NCBI GenBank assembly: GCA_900175165.2
Contig: FWWN02000467.1
Coordinates: 1-64,000, forward strand
Length of the DNA stretch: 64,000 nucleotides
Direction of reading: 5' to 3'
From: Rhizomucor pusillus
Taxonomy: Eukaryota > Mucoromycota > Mucoromycetes > Mucorales > Lichtheimiaceae
Made by a program: the position numbers and the translations under genes. The notes under the pieces were generated by a model. It had not been told where the DNA came from, searched no databases, and saw only the letters and a list, made by a program, of their open reading frames with translations. Every line of letters begins with the position of its first letter. Positions within the stretch are counted from its first letter, which is position 1. Positions 22,382 to 36,039 of the stretch are shown piece by piece.

Positions 22382-23296
22382 TCAGCGCCGGTTGAGACAG
22401 ATAGTTTTCAAAGTTCGTATTTCTGTATGTAAATTATCGGCTGTGCTGGATGTGGTTTCGGTAGACGTCAAGCTTTCTCTGAATTGGGATATTGTTTGGA
22501 AAAGCTGAAGGCCTGTCGAGCTGTATGTTCGGGTCTTGGCTCGGTTTACTAGTCGCGCTATGGTATCTGATAATTCAAGTTGTTGTTTCGCAAGTTTATT
22601 GTTGAGTGCGACAGTGTCGTCTTCATCGTCGTTGCTCTGCTCATGCTTGCTGGGTTCGGCGGACTCTAGAATCTTGGTCAAAGTAGACTTCTGGGCGCTG
22701 TATAATGAATGTCTATATGCAGCCCATTTGAGCACTGTGGGCAAAAGCATTCTCTGCCAAAGTGTGAGATTTTCATAACTCAGATGCCAGATCAAAACGT
22801 CCAAAACGAAAGCAATTACCTTGACTATGCCCACAATCCCCGCCAAAACGCCTGCAGCGCCCATGCCCATTAGCACAGCGATGGCAGCGAGTTGCTGTAC
22901 AGGTAAGGTATTAATAGGGTTGGGTTTGTAAATAATCTGTTGGATTTGCGGGGCTTGTTGACGCTGAGGGATCAAAGGTGCAGGAGGATTTGAAGATAGC
23001 GTTGAACTCGTGTTTGTAGAAGGAGAAGTAGTCGTATCCTGGCCAACTCGACGGAAAGCTTCCTCTATCTCTTTTTGATTGAGGCCTTTACTTCTGAGGA
23101 AAGCAACCTTCTTTGCCGTCTCTGCGAACTGGACTTTTGGTGAAGAAAGGAAGGACACAGCCGATTTTACAAGGTCTTCTCGCAAATTATCCGGTACAGT
23201 CGAATCTGCTACTGTTTGTGGATTAGAATCCATAGAGCGGTTCTTCTCAGACTCGCTATTTGTTGCATTTTTCGTGTTGTCTTCAGGTCCTGACAT
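22382..23296 (-). CDS. PEX14: Peroxisomal docking protein PEX14
   Basis: PEX14 forms the docking and translocation pore for cargo-loaded PEX5 at the peroxisomal membrane. The N-terminal domain is clear: REDLVKSAVSFLSSPKVQ then FLRSKGLNQKEIEEAFRR. A Pro/Gln-rich linker and a Gly/Ala-rich membrane helix follow (LAAIAVLMGMGAAGVLAGIV), then a coiled-coil-like tail. Read as one exon the protein has 304 residues. A 66-base stretch at 22754-22819 has GT...AG ends (donor GTAATT, acceptor GGCAG) and no in-frame stop. Removing it leaves 282 residues and joins the membrane helix to RMLLPTVLKW, which resembles the family better. I favour exons 22820-23296 and 22382-22753. The start is 106 bases from the divergent enolase-phosphatase start. 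Confidence 0.88.
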   Translation of the reverse strand: MSGPEDNTKNATNSESEKNRSMDSNPQTVADSTVPDNLREDLVKSAVSFLSSPKVQFAETAKKVAFLRSKGLNQKEIEEAFRRVGQDTTTSPSTNTSSTLSSNPPAPLIPQRQQAPQIQQIIYKPNPINTLPVQQLAAIAVLMGMGAAGVLAGIVGIVKVIAFVLDVLIWHLSYENLTLWQRMLLPTVLKWAAYRHSLYSAQKSTLTKILESAEPSKHEQSNDDEDDTVALNNKLAKQQLELSDTIARLVNRAKTRTYSSTGLQLFQTISQFRESLTSTETTSSTADNLHTEIRTLKTICLNRR

Positions 23297-23402
23297 GAGG
23301 ATAAGAAAGAAAGAGGAAAATAATGTGGGGATGACTAAAGCTGAATGTGATTTGTTTTGGAAACTCCGGCCTTTCAGCGCGCTCTTCCCTTTCGAAGCTT
23401 AT
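23297..23402. promoter_or_regulatory. Compact bidirectional promoter between PEX14 and enolase-phosphatase
   Basis: Only 106 bases separate the two divergent start codons, so core promoter elements and both leaders must overlap here. No obvious TATA box was seen. The function is inferred from position. Confidence 0.45.
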
Positions 23403-24516
23403 ATGTCCAGTGCATCTTACGACGTCGTTGTCCTTGATATAGAGGGTACCATTACCCCCATTACTTTTGTAAAAGACACTCTTGTTAGTATGCATTTCTT
23501 TACAGAAACGTGTTCCTTGCTGTACAACGCTTACATACAACGTTAGTTCCCGTATGTCACGACCGGGTTGGATGCATTTCTCGATCGTTCTTGGGGATCT
23601 GATAGTCTTAAAGAATATGTCGAACTGCTCCGCAAACAAGTGAGTTAACATAAGCATTTAACGCTGCCTATGACTGTAAATTGGACGTTTAAATAGGCTG
23701 AAAAGGATGTAAATGAGGCGATCAAAGAAGCAGTTCTTATTCCGGCGGATACAGACGCGTAAGCCAATTGCAGCTGTTCTAAGACTTGTCCATATTGGAT
23801 GCTCATATACCATCTTTAAAGATCTGTAGACGAAGTGAAGGAAGCAATTAAACAAAACATCCGCTGGCAAATGGCTGCGGATCGAAAAATCGGTGCCTTG
23901 AAAGCTTTTCAAGGATATATGTGGAAGGAAGGTTACGAAAATGGACAGTTGAAAGGAGAGTAAGTATATCAGTGATAAGCGCCGTCACAGTAACAAGTAT
24001 TCATGTACGTAAAAACAGCATATATGATGACGTTCTGCCTCGGTTAGATCAGTGGCGGGCCGATGGAAAGAAGATCTACATTTATTCCTCTGGTAGCGTA
24101 CCTGCACAGAAGCTCTTGGTAGGATATTCTGTCAAGGGAAATTTGTTGAAGGTATGAAGAATGAGAATCTTAGAAAAGTCAGAAGTCGTATATTAAAAAG
24201 CTTTCTAGTATTTCGATGGATACTTTGACACTACGATCGGACTGAAAGTAGAAAAGAAATCCTATGACAACATTGCAAAAGAGATTGGGTTAGCACCTGA
24301 CAGAATTTTGTTTGTTAGCGACAATGTCAAAGGTGGGTTGGCTCTTATGATGCGCTTTTTTCTTTTGCAATTGACTCATGTACCGCATTAGAAATTCAAG
24401 CAGCAAAGGAAGCAGGATACCAGGTCATCATCTCTGATCGACCGGGAAACGCACGGCTGGACGCATCATCTCGGAAAGAATTTACTGTCATTACTTCTTT
24501 CGACCAAATTCCATGA
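23403..24516 (+). CDS. UTR4: Enolase-phosphatase E1 (methionine salvage)
   Basis: Seven exons (23403-23483, 23547-23639, 23697-23758, 23822-23959, 24019-24151, 24209-24332, 24392-24516) give 251 residues. This HAD-family enzyme converts 2,3-diketo-5-methylthiopentyl-1-phosphate by enolisation and dephosphorylation in methionine salvage. HAD motif I is [12 protein letters not shown], motif II is [13 protein letters not shown], the conserved lysine lies in LKVEKKSY, and motif IV is [18 protein letters not shown]. Length and motif order match the family. The start follows a frame open upstream; this ATG gives the typical short N-terminus before motif I. Confidence 0.94.
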
Positions 24517-25217
24517 TAAAACATTGCATTTACGGTTTGCATTTAGTATCCTCAATGATGACCGTGTTTTACAATCCGTTTTAAGGTGTACCTTTCCTGT
24601 ATTGTCAGCCTACGAATGCTGCTACATGTAATTGGGTTGATTGTCTTCTTCAAATGTTGGTATCTGCAAAATCGGTCTTTCCGAGTCCCATCGTTGTGGA
24701 AAAGATTTATCCATGTCCGCTACACTGCAGTCCTATGCCGACATCCACTACGAAATAGACATAATTAGAGTAAGATATGATAAAAAAAAAAGAAAATTTC
24801 TGACAAAGCACTTCTGTTAGATGCCTTATCTGACCAGACAGTCGGCTCTTCTTAAGGAAGAAAAAGGCTTGCGGTTAAAAGTTTAGAAGTATCGTCTAGT
24901 TGCTTGAATATGCCGCCGCGCTTCACTTCATGCAGAACTGAGTTGGAATGGCACGTCTGGTGCGGTGCAAGCAATAGGGCCCTTCCTCGTGTTTTAAACC
25001 AAAGTAAGTTTTTAGACCAGGTTCCAGAATGCAGAAACACTTTTGTACCAGGAAGGAAAGTGATAAATAATAGGAATCCGAGAGAATTGAACATATTTCC
25101 TGTCTGAAGTGCAGTATCACAATTCAGATCGGTTCTCTCCCAGAGTTTGTTCTAGAAACAGGAAGCTGAGATATTTCAGCGCTGTTGCCCAATCGCTACA
25201 GGTTCAACTTCTCAACC
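24517..25217. other. Intergenic spacer
   Basis: Nothing coding supported. There is a short A-run near 24782. The promoter of the FKBP gene should lie in the right half. Confidence 0.5.
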
Positions 25218-26145
25218 ATGCGAGCAGCGTTGATATTATTATTAGCTTTCATAGTCGCAGTCTCTGCTTTGAAAGAGCCACCAACTAAACTTCAAGTTGG
25301 TTAGTCTACTGCAGATAGTCGCTGACAGCGTTGTGGAACTAATTGAGCTATAACACAGGGATCAAGAAACGCATCCCGCCTGAAGAATGCACGCGACGAT
25401 CCAGAGATGGGTAATGAAATCTGATTCAACTATTTATATATATTCCTAACGCCTTCGATAGGGACAAGTTATCGATGCATTACGTAGGAACGCTGTTTAG
25501 CAATGGTCAAAAGTTCGACTCAAGCCGTGATCGTAATCAACCGTTCGAGTTCACTCTTGGTCGCGGAACTGTTATTAAAGGATGGGATCAGGGATTGAAA
25601 AAGTAGGTGCTATGTCAAATTTGATGATTGAGCATTGCGTTAGGATATTGAGACATTGTATAGCATGTGTATTGGAGAGAAACGCAGGCTTGTCATCCCG
25701 CCCGATCTTGGTACGTTGCCCAATTGAAGGATTTGCTTATCATGTGGTACTTGATGTTTGTTGACGCATCTGTAAAATAGCCTACGGCGAACGTGGTGTC
25801 GGCAGCGCTATTCCAGGTGGATCTACACTTGTATTTGAGGTCGAACTCTTGGATATAGTTGACGGGCCTACCTCGAAATTCGAACGTGGTGCAGAATTAT
25901 CAACGGAATGGGTTCCCGATTTTATCAAGAACATTGAGTGAGTATAACAAAGACGAATAGCACAGATGAGCATAGTTTTTCTTAAGAAGTATAGTTATCA
26001 ATCGCCCGTTGTCCTTGGAGTTCTCGCCGTACTTGGCTTGTTGGCAATTGTTGTTCTCAAAGGCGCCATCGCCGGAAAGGCTGCTGTCGAGACTGTGCAG
26101 GAGCCCAAGCAGAAGAAGGCCTCTTCTTCCAAAAAGATCAAATAA
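25218..26145 (+). CDS. ER-type FKBP peptidyl-prolyl isomerase with C-terminal membrane anchor
   Basis: Six exons (25218-25299, 25359-25410, 25462-25602, 25664-25710, 25781-25937, 25995-26145) give 209 residues. A signal peptide ([17 protein letters not shown]) precedes one FKBP domain: [56 protein letters not shown]. These are the usual FK506/proline-binding residues. A single hydrophobic segment near the C-terminus ([17 protein letters not shown]) is followed by a lysine-rich tail ending KKIK, which would suit an ER-resident tail on the cytosolic side. It is a predicted secretory-pathway folding enzyme. Only 76 bases separate its stop from the next ATG. Confidence 0.92.
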
Positions 26146-26221
26146 AATTGAACGTACCTTTCTGTATGCGGCTGAACCTAAATTCCAGCCTTTAGCAATT
26201 TGTTGCATTTTCTCAAACATT

Positions 26222-28702
26222 ATGTCTACAGACATCGCCTCCTTGGTACAAGAATGGCTGCGACTGGATCAGGTACCTTAATAAAAAAAACGTGGTAATG
26301 CGAAGGTGCTGGTCTTAACATGATCGGCATATACAGAATCCGGAAACCCGCGGTGAAATTGAGGATTTGTACAGCAAAGGAGCTTACGATGAACTTGAAA
26401 AGCGACTCGGAACGCGCATCGAGTTCGGCACTGCAGGTATGCTTTTGGGCGTTTTTTCAACTCTTCAAATATTCATGCATTATCTCTTCTAGGATTGCGT
26501 GCTAAAATGGAGGCTGGTTTCTCGAGAATGAATGACTTGACGGTTCTGCAAACGTCTCAGGTTTGTCTTGTGATCTGTTATGCGTATTTGCATGGAATTT
26601 TATAGATAATATCGCAGGGATTGGCGAAATATCTGCTTGAGAATGTTAAAGACGCCGCGTTGCGCGGTGTAGTTGTTGGTCATGATCATAGGCACCATTC
26701 CGACAACTTTGCACGCTTGACGGCAGCAGCCTTCATCGAAGCTGGAATCCGTGTTTGGTACTACAAAAGCTACGTGCACACTCCGCTGGTGGTATGTTCG
26801 TTCTCTGGATGTTGTTATTTTTGCTTGGCAAGTATTCTCATGTTGCTTCGATCAGCCTTACACTGTCAAGAAACTAAAGGCAGCTGCGGGGATCATGATT
26901 ACTGCGTCCCATGTAAGTTTGTTAAGCGAATTGCCGTGCACCATTCCTTACTGAAAAGAATTGAAGAACCCTAAACAAGATAACGGCTATAAAGTGTAAG
27001 TTTTGAATCATGTACTGTAAATGCTTGCAGAAGATCGATAATCAAGTCTGTAGGTACTGGGAGAATGCATGCCAAATCATTCCTCCTCATGACAAGAGCA
27101 TTGCTTCAACGATAGAGAAGCATCTTGAACCGTGGGGATGGAGCTACAATTTAGTAGATACTAGCGACCTTTGCAGCGAACCTTCCGGCATAGTAGACAG
27201 CTATTTTGAGGAATTGAGCGCCCTATCGCAATTCAGGCAAGTGAGGCATTTTTATTGCCATTGGATAACTGAATGATTTACAAAGGCGTTTTTAGATCTG
27301 ACAATGAAGCGTCTGATCTCAAATTTGTTTACACTGCAATGCATGGTATTGGAACCCCCTTTGCCAAGCGTGCCTTTGAATGCTTCGGCCTGCCTCCCTT
27401 CATCACAGTCGATCAGCAAATCCATCCAGATCCAGACTTTAGTACTGTCGCTTTTCCTAACCCTGAGGAAGGCAAAGGCTCCTTGGTATGTTTTCATCCT
27501 GATTGGAAGCTGATAATCATGTTGCTTATTAACTTCTTTTTCTTAGCAACTTGCAATTGAAACAGCCGACAAGCACAATGCAACCCTTATCTTGGCCAAC
27601 GACCCCGATGCCGACCGTCTAGCCATTGCTGAAAAGAAGAAGTAAGGAGCTGCTTGTGCGACAAGGTATATTTTCTAAATTTGTCCCGCTTCGCTGCATA
27701 GTGGTGAATGGTGCATTTTGAATGGGAACCAGATTGGTGCTATTCTTGGAGCTGCTTGTCTGGAGAAAGCGCGAGCTGCAGGCAAGTCTACAGGTACGTC
27801 TATGGTTACAAGCGAAAACCATTTGCTTTTAACTAAGCTACATAATTATAGACCGTTTGGCAATGGTTGCTAGCACTGTATCCTCCAAATTCTTGGCTAG
27901 AATGGCAGATGTCGAGGGTTTCCGCTTCGAAGAGGCTTTGACAGGATTCAAGTGGATTGGTAACAAGGCGATCCAGCTGGAGCAGGAAGGTTTCGAGGTC
28001 ATATTTGCATATGAAGAAGCCATTGGATTTACAGTGGGCGAGATTGTCAAGGATAAGGATGGAATAAGTGCATTGGGTTTCTTCGCTGAATGGGCTGTCC
28101 AATTGAAGAAACGTGGTTTATCGGTCCATGACTACCTTGAATCGTTGTACCAAAAGTACGGTTATTTTGTATCCGATAATTCGTACTTTATCTGTGACAA
28201 CAAGCAGCTCATCCAAAGCATCTTCCGTCGTATCCGGTTTGGAGAGCAGGAAACTGGGGAGGTATAGGTGAAAATATAGAAAGAGTCTTATGCATGGATC
28301 TGTAAGTTAATCAATCTGTTTCCATAGTACGCTTATCCAAAGACGGTTGCAGGATACAAAGTAACCGGTGTACGAGATTTGACCGTCGGTTATGACTCGA
28401 ATACAGCTGACCATAAGCCTACATTGCCTGTGTCGGCATCCTCAGAGATGATAACTTTCCGACTGGAGAACGACACTGTGTTTACTATACGCACCAGGTA
28501 ATCTTCTAAGAAGATCCATCAATTTACCTCTATTTCTAACAGGAAAATATTCTATAGTGGCACGGAACCAAAGATCAAATACTACTCTGAATTGCGAGGC
28601 GACACTGAAGCCCAGGCTAAAAGCGACTTGAGCGTGGTTGTTGACGCCATAGGAAATGAGCTTGTGCAATATCAGAAATATAATCTTGAATGGAAACGAT
28701 AA
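26222..28702 (+). CDS. Phosphoglucomutase/phosphopentomutase (PGM2/Pgm3 subfamily)
   Basis: Thirteen exons (26222-26272, 26337-26436, 26493-26560, 26618-26791, 26856-26912, 26967-26995, 27054-27236, 27296-27485, 27547-27641, 27702-27793, 27852-28261, 28328-28497, 28558-28702) give 587 residues. The family moves phosphate between C1 and C6 of glucose or C1 and C5 of ribose. The phosphoserine loop is [15 protein letters not shown] (Ser149), the metal loop is DPDADR (303-308), sugar-binding is FAYEEAIGF, and the phosphate site is [23 protein letters not shown] is typical of the PGM2-like branch, whose members prefer pentoses. Intron 7 has a GC donor (GCAAGT at 27237). Exon 6 is 29 bases. Confidence 0.93.
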
Positions 28703-29107
28703 AGTTATCTTTTTTATACACAGATATTTCTTTGAATAACGATCTTTGCCTTAGAATATCATACAGTGTGCAGACTCCAGATGGGTCTCTACGCACGTAA
28801 TACGTAAGGTGCAATGACGGGCTTTCGAAAGCTGCTGCAGCAACAGCAGCTGTTTCTGTGCACCCAAGCAGAACTGAGTTGTCATGGAAGCTCATCAAAT
28901 TACTTCTTGATTTGTGTCCGTTTTACCTGACCAAGACGAATACACAAAGGATATGCCATAGATATATAGTACACAGACACATCTCTAAAATTTTATTCCT
29001 TTCTCTTCCCTCTCCTCCAGCCTGTCTCCAACTTCCAGTGCCCCTGACTTTGCCACACCAAGTTTCTTTCGTCTTGTGCTCCTCCCCTAACTAACAGAGC
29101 CATATAA
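28703..29107. other. Intergenic spacer with pyrimidine-rich leader
   Basis: The right half (about 28990-29090) is T/C-rich, probably the start region of the MYST gene. No gene seen. Confidence 0.5.
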
Positions 29108-30763
<1,656 letters not shown>

Positions 30764-31512
30764 TAAATAGCGCTACCTGTAAAATATAGTCCAACATAGT
30801 AAAATATTACCCTTGGAGATAGTCTCCATGCTATACACTATATATAAGTTTTAAGTTGTTTGAAATAGTTGAGTTTTTTAGGGAAGCTGCACTTGTGGTC
30901 GACGGTAGAGATCTCAAGGCGGTGCGGAGTTACGCACAGACCATATTCAAAACGCCTATTGTCTTGGTGATGTCAGGCGTGATGCAGCATACTCTTACAC
31001 AAAATGGAGAATCCGAACTGTATACTCTCACTCAAAGCGTTGAATACAAAAGATAGGTCTGATGTAAATCGGATGGCATGCTAATAGACATGATGTTGGG
31101 AAAAGTTTACCGTACGATGTCACCATGGTACTTCAAACTTTGCCGTGCTAACTTAATCGGCATTATGCAGATGACTCCAATTTTTGAATGACCTCATCCA
31201 GCATGGTGACCAAGTTCACAGGAGAATGCTTCTTTGGGGAAGGATCATAATAATGTGCACCACTAATTAGCGGTATCCAGACTTCCGTTATATATATGCA
31301 GCAAATTCGTGGCATGCGATGTATAAACCCTGTATGCATGTTCTCTTGTTTCAAACCGCGAGATCACGAGTCCCGAGGCGGGGCGAATTGGATACAGGGT
31401 TTTATTCCACGACAAAAATTATGATCGTTGGTGGAAGCGGATGATAAACACACAAAACTGAGATATCATTTGCTGTTTTCACTGTGCCCCTTTCTCTTTC
31501 GTTTCTGTGCCT
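30764..31512. other. Intergenic spacer
   Basis: AT-rich, with TATATATAAG near 30838. The 30856-31056 open frame has no recognisable feature. The RNase T2 promoter should lie near 31300-31500. Confidence 0.45.
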
Positions 31513-32653
31513 ATGCAAAAATCCTTGGCTATATTCTTATTATCGTTTTTGGTATGGCGGGCCGCTGCGCAGTCGCAGCAGCAACATCAGCAGCAATATT
31601 TTCAAACTGTACTCGATGATGCCCCCAGCTGCAACAGTATGTCCTGGTACATGTCACGGTTCGGAAATATTGGTTGACTAGAACATATCATAGGTTCTGT
31701 CTTATCGTGTCACTGGCAAGGACCGATCGACTCATGCTGTTCTCCAAAGTACGGACTTGTCATTTTGTCGCTTCAATGGATACCAGGATATGGTCCAGAT
31801 AATGAGTTTACAATCCATGGTAGGTTGAGGACGCGCTTTGTTGCCATGGATACCTCGGCTCACAAATATAAATAAGGCCTCTGGCCTGATACGTGGTAGG
31901 ATTATAGACTGTTTAACAGTATAACATACTCAATAGTGTTTCAAAGCTCCGGAGGACGAGCTCCAAGTCGTGGGTGCGATAGGAGCAGAGCTACGAACAA
32001 TGCCGGCCTGATTCTTCGCAAGATCAACCCTGATCTCTACAGACGTATGCGAACATTTTGGCCAAGCTACAATGACAATGACAACTGGTGAGCCCTCATG
32101 GATTCCGATCAACAAGAGCTCCTGCAAAGTCTAAGACCGCGTCTAGGTTTTGGTCACATGAATGGACAAAGCACGGAACATGCGTAACTACTCTGCGACC
32201 TGCATGCTACGGTCATACGTACCGTAAGTATCAGGATATGGAAGAGTACTTTGAGGTAACTGGAGAGGCTGTTTGCAGTACATGTCGATCTAGTTGATTC
32301 TGATTTTTTGACATTATAAATTTAGCAAGTTTTAGATCTTCGGGATGAATACGATATCTTTGGTGCATTGAAGTATGGCAAAATCATAATTGAGGTCCGA
32401 TATCGGCTAACAAACAATTGCTCTGCAAATCAGTGTAGCAGGTGTTTCACCTGGTCGGACGTATAACGTTGAGACTGTACGAAACGCCCTCCAAGAATTC
32501 TTCCAAGTCAAGATCATGCTTAACTGCGACAGAAAAGGACAACTTCAAGAAGTCTCGTTGTTCTTTTACGTTGAAGGCCGCGATGGATACGTGCTTACAG
32601 ATGCTCTCGGAAAAGGCACTTGCCGTGGCCCCGTGTGGTATCCGACGAAATGA
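31513..32653 (+). CDS. Secreted ribonuclease T2 (RNase Rh type)
   Basis: Seven exons (31513-31636, 31694-31819, 31877-31895, 31947-32087, 32147-32255, 32326-32372, 32434-32653) give 261 residues. A signal peptide (MQKSLAIFLLSFLVWRAAA) and a short Gln-rich spacer precede the RNase T2 domain. Catalytic motifs are CAS1, FTIHGLWPD with His83, and CAS2, FWSHEWTKHGTC with His141, Glu142 and His146. Cysteines match the Rhizopus enzyme (SCCSPKYGLV, RGCDRSRA, PACY, GTCRG). The enzyme cleaves single-stranded RNA to 2',3'-cyclic phosphates, usually for phosphate or nitrogen scavenging. Exon 3 is a 19-base micro-exon encoding LWPD. The following intron must end at the CAAAG at 31942-31946 to restore the cysteine-rich frame; the nearer TAG at 31934-31936 would shift it. 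Confidence 0.93.
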
Positions 32654-33181
32654 TTTCTCTTTGTTTTACCTTGCATTTAGACAATATGCCTTAATCTTGT
32701 ACGCGCTAATGGATGCCATCTAACGTTTTATTCATGATTTATCTGAAAATCCGTATGGATCAATACGTCCTAAATAGTCTGTTAATATTGTGATCGGATT
32801 CAAGAACCTTTTTCGATGATCTTAGAGATAGTTGCATCGTATGGTGTTTTGTCAATAAACTCTTAAACTTTCCCTATCTATGGTACTTATGTCGCATTCT
32901 AAGATCTGAAGTGTACGTCCTAGATTTTTTGGGCGTACTAGCATCTTTAACCACCTGAAAATGGCATGCACATAATGACACGCACATGCGTAGCCGGTTT
33001 CCGTCACTGGATCTTTGAAGCAACTTTAGCATATCGGGCATCAGTAATAAGGAAGAATCTTATCATGCGTTTCGTAAATGCCCGGCGCTATTCTTCAGGT
33101 GCAAGCAGACGATGTATGTATCACAAGTCGCATTCCTTTTTTGTCCGCCTTATCAAGCATGTTTCCTTTCCTCCGTTTTGT

Positions 33182-33192
33182 GATAAGATAAG
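33182..33192 (+). promoter_or_regulatory. Overlapping double GATAAG upstream of DUR3
   Basis: Two GATAAG cores overlap by one base (33182-33187, 33187-33192). Further GATA cores occur in reverse orientation as TTATC at 33470, 33530 and 33614. Fungal nitrogen regulators of the AreA/NIT2 type bind such sites, and urea permeases are classic targets. Binding here is inferred. The remainder of 32654-33642 has no gene. Confidence 0.4.
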
Positions 33193-33572
33193 CAAAATTT
33201 ACGCAAGGTCCGTTCTTCCATAGTCCGGGGTCAATAGATACGATACGCTATGGTGTTGCTGAAAGTCAAGAAAATGTTCCAGCATATTAAAGCTACCCTG
33301 GATTCTTCTCATAAACACAGCGTCAATTATAGAATGATCATCTGCAAGTATCAAGTTCTGTACGCATCATGCAAGAATTTCATCACCAATTTTCTACATG
33401 TACACTGTGCTGTGTGAGTATTCTTCTGCATCAGCCTCATTTGTCTTCGTTGTATTCGTTTATCATGTCAAACCGTGTGTCACATACGAAGGAACGGACA
33501 GATCAAAAACGGATATGGGTGCATTGCGTTTATCACCATATATCTACCCACCTATCAAGAAAAAGGAACAGA

Positions 33573-33580
33573 TATAAATA
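33573..33580 (+). promoter_or_regulatory. TATA box of the DUR3 gene
   Basis: TATAAATA lies 63 bases before the DUR3 ATG at 33643, at a plausible distance for a short leader. Confidence 0.5.
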
Positions 33581-33642
33581 AAGGCTTGCAATGTAGGTCC
33601 ATTGAGATCTTGTTTATCTGCTTTTCATAATTTACCAATATC

Positions 33643-36039
33643 ATGGCTGCATTACCACAAGGTTTTTATTGCATTAAACGCCTGTCTAATGTAATATTCG
33701 GCGATCTAATCCTGCTTTTTCTGGGCGTTATTAGGTGTCGGCTACGGCGTGGTCGTTGGGTATGTGCATTCTACAATTCGGAAGATAATATTCTAGTATT
33801 AACAGTGGATGTTATGCATATTAGCTTTGGAGCTATATTTTCACTGGTCATGATGGTCATCACTTGGCTGTTAAAAAGATATCTTTTTGAAGTACAAACC
33901 TCAGAAATGTTCATGACTGCCAAGCGTACAGTAAAGACTGGTCTCGTTGCAAGTGCTATTGTATCGTCCTGGACATGGGCAGCTACGCTCTTAACTAGTA
34001 CGGAAGTGGCTTACCGGTATGGTGTCTCTGGGCCACTATGGTACGCGTCTGGTGCATGTGTGCAAGTTCTTTTGTTCTCGGTGCTGGCCATTGAGCTCAA
34101 GAGACGTGCTCCAAATGCTCACACATATCTCGAGGTACGTGAAAATATAGCTAGAGTCAAGTAGTGGCAGTGACTGATTTGAATATCATGATAGGTTGTA
34201 CGCGCCCGTTACGGTCGATCTACCCACTTTGTGTATCTTATTTTCTCCTTGGTTACCAACATTGTTGTCACTGCCATGTTACTCTTGGGCGGCAGCGCAG
34301 TCGTCTCATATTTGACCGGTATGCATGTCATCGCCGCATGCTTCCTCCTGCCTCTAGGCGTCATTGCCTATACGCTTTTCGGCGGCATTAAGGCAACTTT
34401 TCTATCTGATTACAGGTACCTATTTACGTTCTACACATACAGCTCCGTGGAGATGTGAACTTTTTCTAACGTGCCTCATGCATAGTCATACCCTGGTCAT
34501 CTTAATCATCATCCTGTATCTCGTTTTCACCGTTTACACATCCTCTCCATTGATTGGTTCTGTCGAGCGCATGTACGATATGCTGGTTGCTGCAGCTGAA
34601 CGCAATCCTATCCCTGACAACGCGCAAGGCTCCCTCCTGACCATGTCTTCGCTTCAAGCTCTCATGTTTGGCATCGTGAACATTGTTGGAAACTTTGGTA
34701 CTGTCTTTGTCGACAATGCTTACTGGCAACGTGCCATCGCTGCACATCCTCAATACGCAGTCAAGGCTTACCTCATTGGCGGATTGTCGTGGTACGCTAT
34801 TCCTTTCACCCTCGCAACCACTATGGGCCTTTCTGGACGAGCACTCGGTATTCAGCTTAGCGAGCAAGCTATCAATGCAGGATTGGTACTGCCAGACGCT
34901 TGTGTTGCCCTTCTTGGAAGCGCTGGCGCGTGGATATGTCTACTTCTCGTCTTCTTTGCTGTGACAAGTGCCGCGTCAGCTGAACTTATCGCTGTTTCTT
35001 CAATTATCACCTACGATATTTTCCGTGCTTACATTCGTCCCAATGTAAGTATTCTTTAAATCACGGATTTTTAAGCGGGTCCAATCTTATTCTGATGATA
35101 AACTGGCTTAGGCATCGGATAAAGCCGTCATCCGCTTTTCACATGCTTCGGTGCTGGCATTTGGCATCATCATGGGTGTCCTGGCAACATTACTCAACTT
35201 GACTGGCATCAATTTGGGCTATCTCTACAAGCTTGTAAGTATTCTAATTCTTCGATATCTAAAGGACATCTTTCAAATTAATTGAAGTGTCATTTATTGA
35301 TCCACAGATGGGTATCATTATTTCATCGGCCGTGGTTCCCATGACTTTGACGCTACTGTGGAGCAAACAAAACTGGATGGCTGCAACAATTTCTCCCATC
35401 TTCGGCTTTGTAGCAGCCCTCATCACCTGGTTCACTGCCACCTATGGACTTTATGGCGAGATTACGGTCGATACGACAAACGAGAACCTGCCAATGATGG
35501 CTGGCAACCTTGTTGCCCTTTTCTCACCTGCTATTACCTGCGTTGTACTGACTCTGATCAAGCCAGATAACTTCACATTTGATGCCACACGAAATATCCA
35601 GCAAGTTAGAGATGAAACGACCGCTGAAACGTCTGCGCAAGGATCACGAAATACCGAGGAAGATGAAGTTACAGAGGAGGAGAAACGAGAGATGGATAAA
35701 TCGTCAAAGTTTGCCAAGATTTCCAGTGTCATCCTCGCATTCTCACTCTTTATTCTGTGGCCAATTCCGATGTTTGCTTCGCGCTATGTCTTCTCGCTTC
35801 CATTTTTCCGCGGTTGGGTCGTCGTTTCCATCATCTGGGTCTTCCTGAGCACCTTTGCTGTGGGTATATTTCCACTTTGGGAGGCTCGCAAGAACGCGGT
35901 CATAATGGCCAAGGCCATCTGGGCTGATCTCACTGGGAAGAGAAGAATTTTGGACTTGGACTTGCCAACCACAGCAAGCGATGCGATGATTACTGAAAAA
36001 AGCTCGGTAATTATTGAGGATAAAAAGGAATCTTCGTAA
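33643..36039 (+). CDS. DUR3: Urea/polyamine active transporter DUR3
   Basis: Seven exons (33643-33661, 33735-33759, 33825-34134, 34195-34415, 34486-35044, 35112-35234, 35308-36039) give 662 residues of the sodium:solute symporter fold, at the plasma membrane. DUR3 signatures are plain: [16 protein letters not shown] across two micro-exons, [74 protein letters not shown]. About 15 membrane segments alternate with loops, and a charged cytoplasmic stretch ([14 protein letters not shown]) sits before the last pair. Exons 1 and 2 are only 19 and 25 bases, so automatic gene models may start too late. Confidence 0.94.

Noticed and set aside
22382..23296. Treating the 304-residue single-exon PEX14 as certain
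   Set aside because: The extra 22 residues look like translated intron and the ends are GT-AG; left open rather than asserted.
31896..31936. A 41-base intron in RNase T2 ending at the nearer TAG
   Set aside because: It shifts the frame into a stop. The 51-base intron ending at 31946 restores the conserved cysteine-rich segment.
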